From the NCBI GenBank assembly GCA_035518375.1, contig DATIXQ010000136.1:33769-97768 (forward strand): 64,000 nt of DNA, given 5' to 3'. Of this stretch, positions 59,751 through 64,000 are shown piece by piece (position 1 is the first letter of the stretch; each line of letters opens with the position of its first letter). The position numbers were made by a program, and so were the translations under genes. The notes under the pieces were generated by a model that saw only the letters and a list, made by a program, of their open reading frames with translations, was not told the DNA's origin and did no database searches. This stretch comes from DATJLY01 sp035518375. GTDB taxonomy: Bacteria > Pseudomonadota > Alphaproteobacteria > ATCC43930 > CGMCC-115725.

Positions 59751-61987
59751 CCGCAGCCCTCACGCAGTCGCGCGCCCTCTCGCGGCGCAGCTTCCTCGTT
59801 GCCGTCGGCGCCACCGGCGCGATCGTCACCTTCGGCCCAGCCGAAGCCTTCGCTGCCGCCGGCGCAACGGCTCAGCCTTTTGCCGCCAATGCGTGGATCA
59901 GCATCGCCCACGACGGCACGGTCACAATCATGTCGCCCGCGGCCGAAATGGGCCAAGGCGTCATGACATCCCTGCCGCTCATCATCGCGGACGAGATGGA
60001 CGCCGACTGGCACAAGGTGAAAGTCGTGCAATCGCCGTCCGACGGCAAGACGTTCGGCAATCCGGCGCAGCAGGGTTTCCTGATGACGCACGGCAGCCAG
60101 TCGGTGACGGGATACTGGGACAAGCTCCGCCCGATCGGCGCGCAGACGCGCAAGGTGCTGTGCTGGAACGCGGCGCAGATGATGAATGTGCCGGTGAGCG
60201 AGCTTACGACCGAGCCCGGCTTCGTCGTGCACAAGGGCACGAAGAAGCGCCTCTCCTATGGCGAGATCGCGCGCCACGCGAAGCTGCCCGATCCGATGCC
60301 GGAAGCCGGCAAGGACGACCTCAAGAAGCCGGCGGACTATCGCTACCTCGGCAAAAACTTCCAGCGTGTCGATATCCCGCACAAGGTGAACGGCAGCGCC
60401 GCCTACGGCTTGGACGTGAACTTGCCGGGCATGCTCTATGCCTCGGTCCTGCATCCGCCGGTCCAGGGCGAGATCGCCGAGAAGATCGACGATAGCGCCG
60501 CGAAAGCGGTGAAGGGCGTCAAGGCAGTCGTGCCGCTGCCGATTCCGCTCGGGCCGCTCGGCGCCGCGGGCGGCGTCGCGGTGGTCGGCGAAACCTACGA
60601 GGCGACCAAAAAAGCCAAGGCGCTGTTGCAGGTCACCTGGTCAAACAAGGCGGCCGGGCGCACTTACGACACTGAAACAGTCGGTCAGGAATACGCCAAG
60701 ACCGCCGCCGACTGGAGCCAGAAGGGCGTCGACATGGTCGCATTCGGCCTGAGCCATGGCGACGCCGCGGCGGCAAATGCCGGCGCCGCCAGGGTGATCA
60801 AGGCCGACTTCGTGTCGGAGCATGTCGCACATACCTGCATGGAGCCGTTGAACGCCACGGTGCGCGTCGATGGCGACAAAGTCGAGGTGTGGGCAGGCCA
60901 ACAGTCGCCAAGCATCGTGCAGTTCATTTGCGCTGCCGTGGGCAAGACCTCGCCCGCGAACGTGGCCGTGCACTCGACCTTCATCGGCGGCGGCTTCGGC
61001 CGGCGCGATGACGGGCCGGAGGTGGCGGAAGCGCTGCTGCTGGCGAAGGGGATGCCCGGAACGCCGATCAAGGTGATCTGGAGCCGAGAGGACGACATCA
61101 CCAACGACACGTTCCGGCCGCTCGTCGCGCAGCATTTCGAAATCGGGCTCGACCAGAACAACGACATCGTCGGCTGGCGCCACCGTATCGTCGGTGCCTC
61201 CTACGCGGCCCGTGCGCTCGCGGAGATCTTCGAGAAGATGGGCGGGCAGGACATCGTCACCGCGGGCCTCGGCGCAGAGCTCAACTACAAGCTGCCGGCG
61301 CACACGATCGACTATGTGAGAGCCGAGGGAGGGGTGAGCGTCGGCGCGTGGCGCAGCATCGCCGCCGGCTACGCCAAGTTCGCGCAAGAGCAGCTCATCG
61401 ACGAGATCGCCGCCATCAAGAACGTCGATCCCGTCGAGTTCCGGCTGAAGCTCTTGCAGGAACAGCCGCGCGCCAAGCACGTGATCGAGACGGTCGCGAA
61501 GATGGCGGGGTGGGGAAAGAAGCGGCCGAACGGACGGGCCCTCGGGTTCGCCTATTCGGATTGCTTGCGGGGCCACCATGCGCTCGCGGCCGAATGCTCG
61601 GTCGACCGCGCTTCTGGTCGGATCCATGTGCACGAAATCTGGGCCGCCACCAACCCCGGGTTCGTGATCGATCCCAAGAACACCGAGCAGCAGATGGAGA
61701 GCGCCATCATCATGGGGCTGGGCGCCGGGCTCGTCGAGCACGTGGACATCAAGAAAGGCGTCGTTCAGCAGCAAAACTTCGACACCTACCGCTTGATGCG
61801 CATGTCCGACGTCCCGCCGATGCACATCGCCGTGATCTCGACCGAAGATCACCCGACCGGTGTGGGCGAGGCAGGGACGCCGCCGGTGGCGCCGGCGATC
61901 GCAAATGCGGTCGCGGTTCTCACCGGTAAGCGCCTCCGCCATCTGCCGATGACGCCGACGCGGGTGCAAGAGGTGCTGAAGGCCTGA
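59747..61987 (+). CDS. Molybdenum hydroxylase large subunit with Tat signal (isoquinoline 1-oxidoreductase beta-like)
   Basis: The protein has 746 aa from the ATG at 59747. 'SRRSFLVAVGATGA' near the N-terminus is a twin-arginine signal, so the enzyme is periplasmic; the small subunit has none and must be carried along. The rest is the molybdopterin-binding domain of the xanthine oxidase superfamily; 'TGVGEAG' holds the catalytic E708. There is no FAD subunit, as usual for this membrane/cytochrome-linked branch. It hydroxylates aldehydes or N-heterocycles using water. No maturation gene (XdhC-like) is near. Confidence 0.92.
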   Translation: MTAALTQSRALSRRSFLVAVGATGAIVTFGPAEAFAAAGATAQPFAANAWISIAHDGTVTIMSPAAEMGQGVMTSLPLIIADEMDADWHKVKVVQSPSDGKTFGNPAQQGFLMTHGSQSVTGYWDKLRPIGAQTRKVLCWNAAQMMNVPVSELTTEPGFVVHKGTKKRLSYGEIARHAKLPDPMPEAGKDDLKKPADYRYLGKNFQRVDIPHKVNGSAAYGLDVNLPGMLYASVLHPPVQGEIAEKIDDSAAKAVKGVKAVVPLPIPLGPLGAAGGVAVVGETYEATKKAKALLQVTWSNKAAGRTYDTETVGQEYAKTAADWSQKGVDMVAFGLSHGDAAAANAGAARVIKADFVSEHVAHTCMEPLNATVRVDGDKVEVWAGQQSPSIVQFICAAVGKTSPANVAVHSTFIGGGFGRRDDGPEVAEALLLAKGMPGTPIKVIWSREDDITNDTFRPLVAQHFEIGLDQNNDIVGWRHRIVGASYAARALAEIFEKMGGQDIVTAGLGAELNYKLPAHTIDYVRAEGGVSVGAWRSIAAGYAKFAQEQLIDEIAAIKNVDPVEFRLKLLQEQPRAKHVIETVAKMAGWGKKRPNGRALGFAYSDCLRGHHALAAECSVDRASGRIHVHEIWAATNPGFVIDPKNTEQQMESAIIMGLGAGLVEHVDIKKGVVQQQNFDTYRLMRMSDVPPMHIAVISTEDHPTGVGEAGTPPVAPAIANAVAVLTGKRLRHLPMTPTRVQEVLKA

Positions 61988-62086
61988 GGAGCGAAAGCGC
62001 GGCGCCAAGGTGGGGATGCGCGCCCGCCCTGGCGCTCGTTGCCCGTGAGGCGGGGGATCGTTGCCGTCCGCGAGAGGGCGCCCGGC

Positions 62087-62863
62087 CTATTTCGCCTCGC
62101 GCAACATCGCCGCGCGACGCTGCGCACCCGCAAGCAGGAAATTGAGATCGCCGCCGGCGAGGATCATGCGCATCCCCATGGCGATGAAGCGGCGCATGTA
62201 CTCGTCGGAGCCGACGCCGCCCATGCCCGGCCATTTGCGGTGGCGGCGGCAAGCGGCGATCACCGTCTCGTAGGCCGAGAGCACCTGGGGATTGCCATAA
62301 TCGCCGGAGATGCCGAGCTCGAGCGTCAGGTCGCCGGTGCCGATCAGAAGCACGTCGACGCCGGGGACGGCGGCGATCTTGTCGGCGTTGATGATGGCGT
62401 TGGGCGTCTCGAGCATCACGACGGTCAGCACGTCCTCGTTGACGCGCCGTGCCTGCTCGCCGCCATTCATCTGCTTGTAGCCGAAATGCGGGATCATGCC
62501 GCCGCTCGAGCGGTGGCCCAAGGGCGGATACTTGACGTGGGCCACGACCTCGCGCGCCTCCTCGTCGGTCTCGACATGGGGCATGACGACGCCCCAGGCG
62601 CCGCCATCCAAGGCGCGCGCCGCCATGTCGTATTGCCCCTCGGGCACGCGCACCAGGGGCGTGATGCCGGCATCGAGCGCGGCACACGAGATCTGCGACG
62701 CCTGGTCGAGCGAATGGGGCCCGTGCTCGAGATCGGTCCAGAGCCAGTCAAAGCCGGCGCTCTGGAGGATCTTGGCGATCTCGGGCGTGCGCACGAGGCG
62801 GATGCCGACACCGATCGAAAGCTCGTCCCGCGCCAGCCGGTCGCGCGCCAGATTGTGCGACAT
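62087..62863 (-). CDS. HpcH/HpaI-family aldolase
   Basis: The protein has 258 aa from the ATG at 62863 (GGGAGGG upstream). 'GFDWLWTDLEHGPHS' and 'VMLETPNAIINADKIAAVPG' followed by 'IGTGDLTLELG' provide the metal-binding Glu/Asp of class II pyruvate aldolases. It cleaves 4-hydroxy-2-oxo acids to pyruvate or glyoxylate plus an aldehyde, a late step in aromatic or sugar-acid breakdown. It converges on the molybdenum hydroxylase gene and diverges from the MFS gene. Confidence 0.9.
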   Translation of the reverse strand: MSHNLARDRLARDELSIGVGIRLVRTPEIAKILQSAGFDWLWTDLEHGPHSLDQASQISCAALDAGITPLVRVPEGQYDMAARALDGGAWGVVMPHVETDEEAREVVAHVKYPPLGHRSSGGMIPHFGYKQMNGGEQARRVNEDVLTVVMLETPNAIINADKIAAVPGVDVLLIGTGDLTLELGISGDYGNPQVLSAYETVIAACRRHRKWPGMGGVGSDEYMRRFIAMGMRMILAGGDLNFLLAGAQRRAAMLREAK

Positions 62864-62900
62864 GAACCCTCCCTGCTCTTGGCCGGCATGATAGAGCAGC

Positions 62901-62922
62901 CCCTCCCGCCAGCGGGAGAGGG
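62901..62922. repeat. Short GC-rich palindrome
   Basis: CCCTCCCGC and GCGGGAGAGGG pair with a 2-base bulge. It is of the same kind as the element at 56233-56255 and lies in the 135-base region between the divergent aldolase and MFS genes. Confidence 0.5.
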
Positions 62923-62998
62923 TAAAGCCGCTTGACGGCGCGGGCCCGTGCGCGGCCAATAGGGCGGCAAAACCAGAGCCGGACGGGGGGGGGAACCG

Positions 62999-64000
62999 AT
63001 GGCGGCAGTTCAGGGACAGGGCGATGCGCGCGTGATCGCGGCGCGGATCGAGCGCCTGCCATATTCATCGTGGCACCGCACCATGCGGCTCATCATCTCG
63101 ACCGCATGGTTCTTCGATGCGTTCGATTCGATCACCATCGCCTATGTGCTACCGGTGCTGATCGGCATGTGGAAGCTTGGGCCTGAGCAGATCGGCGGGC
63201 TAATCGCCGTGGGCTTCGCCGGGCAGGCGATCGGCTCCATCGGCGCCGGGTGGCTCGCCGAGCGCGTCGGGCGGCTCATGGCGATGCAGATCACGCTCGT
63301 CATCTTCGCCCTCTCCTCGTTCGTCTGCGCCTTCGCCTGGAGCTACGACTCGATGTGGTGGATGAGGCTCGTCCAGGGTGTGGGACTGGGCGGCCAGGTT
63401 CCGCTCATGGCGGCCTACGTCAACGAGTTCGCGAAGGCGCAGGGGCGCGGCATCTTCTCACTCTCGATCCAATGCCTCTTCGCGATCGCGCTGACGGTGA
63501 CGGCGTTCGCGGGGCTGTGGGTCGTGCCGCATCTCGGCTGGCAATGGATGTTCTTCATCGGCACGGTGCCGGTACTGCTTGTCTTCCCGCTTCGCACGAT
63601 GCTGCCGGAATCGCCGCGCTGGCTCGCAAGCCAAGGCCGTACCACCGAGGCCGACGCCGCGTTGACGCGGCTCGAGCGCATCGCCGAGAGCGAGGGCAAG
63701 GCGATCCCGCCTTTGCCGCGGGACCTACCGGTGGTGAATGAGGCGCGCGCCCGCTTCGCCGAGCTGTTCCAGGGCGTATATCTCAAGCGCACGTTCACCA
63801 TCTGGGGCATCTGGATCTGCACCTACATCATCACTTATGGGCTCACGGCCTGGGCGCCCTCGCTCTTCCGCTTCGTCTACAAGCTCGACGTGCAGACCGC
63901 GAACACTTACGGCTTCGTGCTGCAGTTCATCGGGCTCCTGGGCGCGCTCTCGGCAATCCTGCTGATCGACCGCATCGGGCGGAAGCCGATGTTCGTGCTG
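62999..64000 (+). CDS. MFS transporter (sugar/aromatic-acid symporter type), cut by window edge
   Basis: The first 334 codons are in the window. The ATG at 62999 follows a run of nine G that can serve as ribosome site. 'AWFFDAFDSITIAYVLPVL' is span 1, 'AGWLAERVGRLMAM' the loop 2-3 motif, 'MWWMRLVQGVGLGGQVPLM' span 4, and 'LPESPRWL' the end of the first half; at least seven spans are visible. The family takes up aromatic acids or sugars with protons. With the divergent HpcH/HpaI aldolase it could serve the same catabolic route. Confidence 0.9.
   Translation, partial: MAAVQGQGDARVIAARIERLPYSSWHRTMRLIISTAWFFDAFDSITIAYVLPVLIGMWKLGPEQIGGLIAVGFAGQAIGSIGAGWLAERVGRLMAMQITLVIFALSSFVCAFAWSYDSMWWMRLVQGVGLGGQVPLMAAYVNEFAKAQGRGIFSLSIQCLFAIALTVTAFAGLWVVPHLGWQWMFFIGTVPVLLVFPLRTMLPESPRWLASQGRTTEADAALTRLERIAESEGKAIPPLPRDLPVVNEARARFAELFQGVYLKRTFTIWGIWICTYIITYGLTAWAPSLFRFVYKLDVQTANTYGFVLQFIGLLGALSAILLIDRIGRKPMFVL

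Overview
The window is dense, high-GC bacterial chromosome, with no gap between genes longer than about 220 bases. Codon use, the PAS_5-type sensor, the class III cyclase-TolB-TPR protein and the small palindromic repeats all point to an alphaproteobacterium of the Rhodospirillales/Hyphomicrobiales kind. This placement is an inference from gene families. I see no rRNA, tRNA, CRISPR array, phage gene, transposase or plasmid function. It is accessory catabolic territory: periplasmic binding proteins and ABC transporters, luciferase-like flavin monooxygenases, amidohydrolases, CoA-ester enzymes, short-chain dehydrogenases and core-MetE proteins.

Layout. 1-3.5 kb: the start of an amidohydrolase gene, an NMT1/SsuA-like binding protein, a small PepSY-like secreted protein and the first core-MetE protein. 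3.5-14.0 kb: a catabolic module with an NDP-forming acyl-CoA synthetase, an enoyl-CoA hydratase, a thiolase fold without thiolase catalytic residues, a DUF35 partner without zinc cysteines, a deazaflavin-type reductase, a short-chain dehydrogenase and a complete branched-chain (LIV-type) ABC transporter. 14.2-24.7 kb: a Tat-exported S9 peptidase, dehydrogenases, a VOC protein, a luciferase-like monooxygenase, an ACMSD-type amidohydrolase, a haloacid dehalogenase, a quinone oxidoreductase with a thioesterase, a GFA protein, the second core-MetE and an orphan binding protein. 24.9-31.6 kb: a cupin, a binding protein, a NitT/TauT-type ABC system with two different permeases, a GST, a VOC protein, and a Fur-box-headed cupredoxin plus outer-membrane protein. 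31.7-41.7 kb: a TauD-like dioxygenase, a luciferase-like monooxygenase, a UbiD decarboxylase overlapping a GMC oxidoreductase, a D-aminoacylase-like hydrolase, a PheA/TfdB-type hydroxylase and a third core-MetE with a histone-H1-like basic tail. 41.8-54.1 kb: the cyclase, a second ACMSD-like amidohydrolase, a SnoaL protein, an O-methyltransferase, a CLC protein, and a monooxygenase / binding protein / monooxygenase run followed by a PAS protein, an alpha/beta hydrolase and a fifth luciferase-like enzyme. 54.3-64.0 kb: a coiled-coil protein, a CinA-like protein with a decayed C-terminal domain, a hydrolase, an unrecognised membrane protein, a binding protein, a two-subunit molybdenum hydroxylase, an HpcH/HpaI aldolase and the start of an MFS transporter.

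How it fits together. The genes describe capture of scarce organic molecules by binding proteins and ABC/MFS transporters, followed by oxidative opening (flavin monooxygenases, TauD-like dioxygenase, aromatic hydroxylase, Mo hydroxylase) or CoA activation and side-chain shortening. No substrate can be read from sequence alone. The best candidates for something undescribed are: the 3.5-14.0 kb module, where a thiolase-like/DUF35 pair probably acts as a retro-aldolase; the three core-MetE paralogues, one with an H1-like tail; and the Fur-box cupredoxin/outer-membrane-protein pair that lacks the usual FTR1 permease. Small palindromic elements sit between convergent genes, and one truncated copy appears to supply the -35 box of a promoter.
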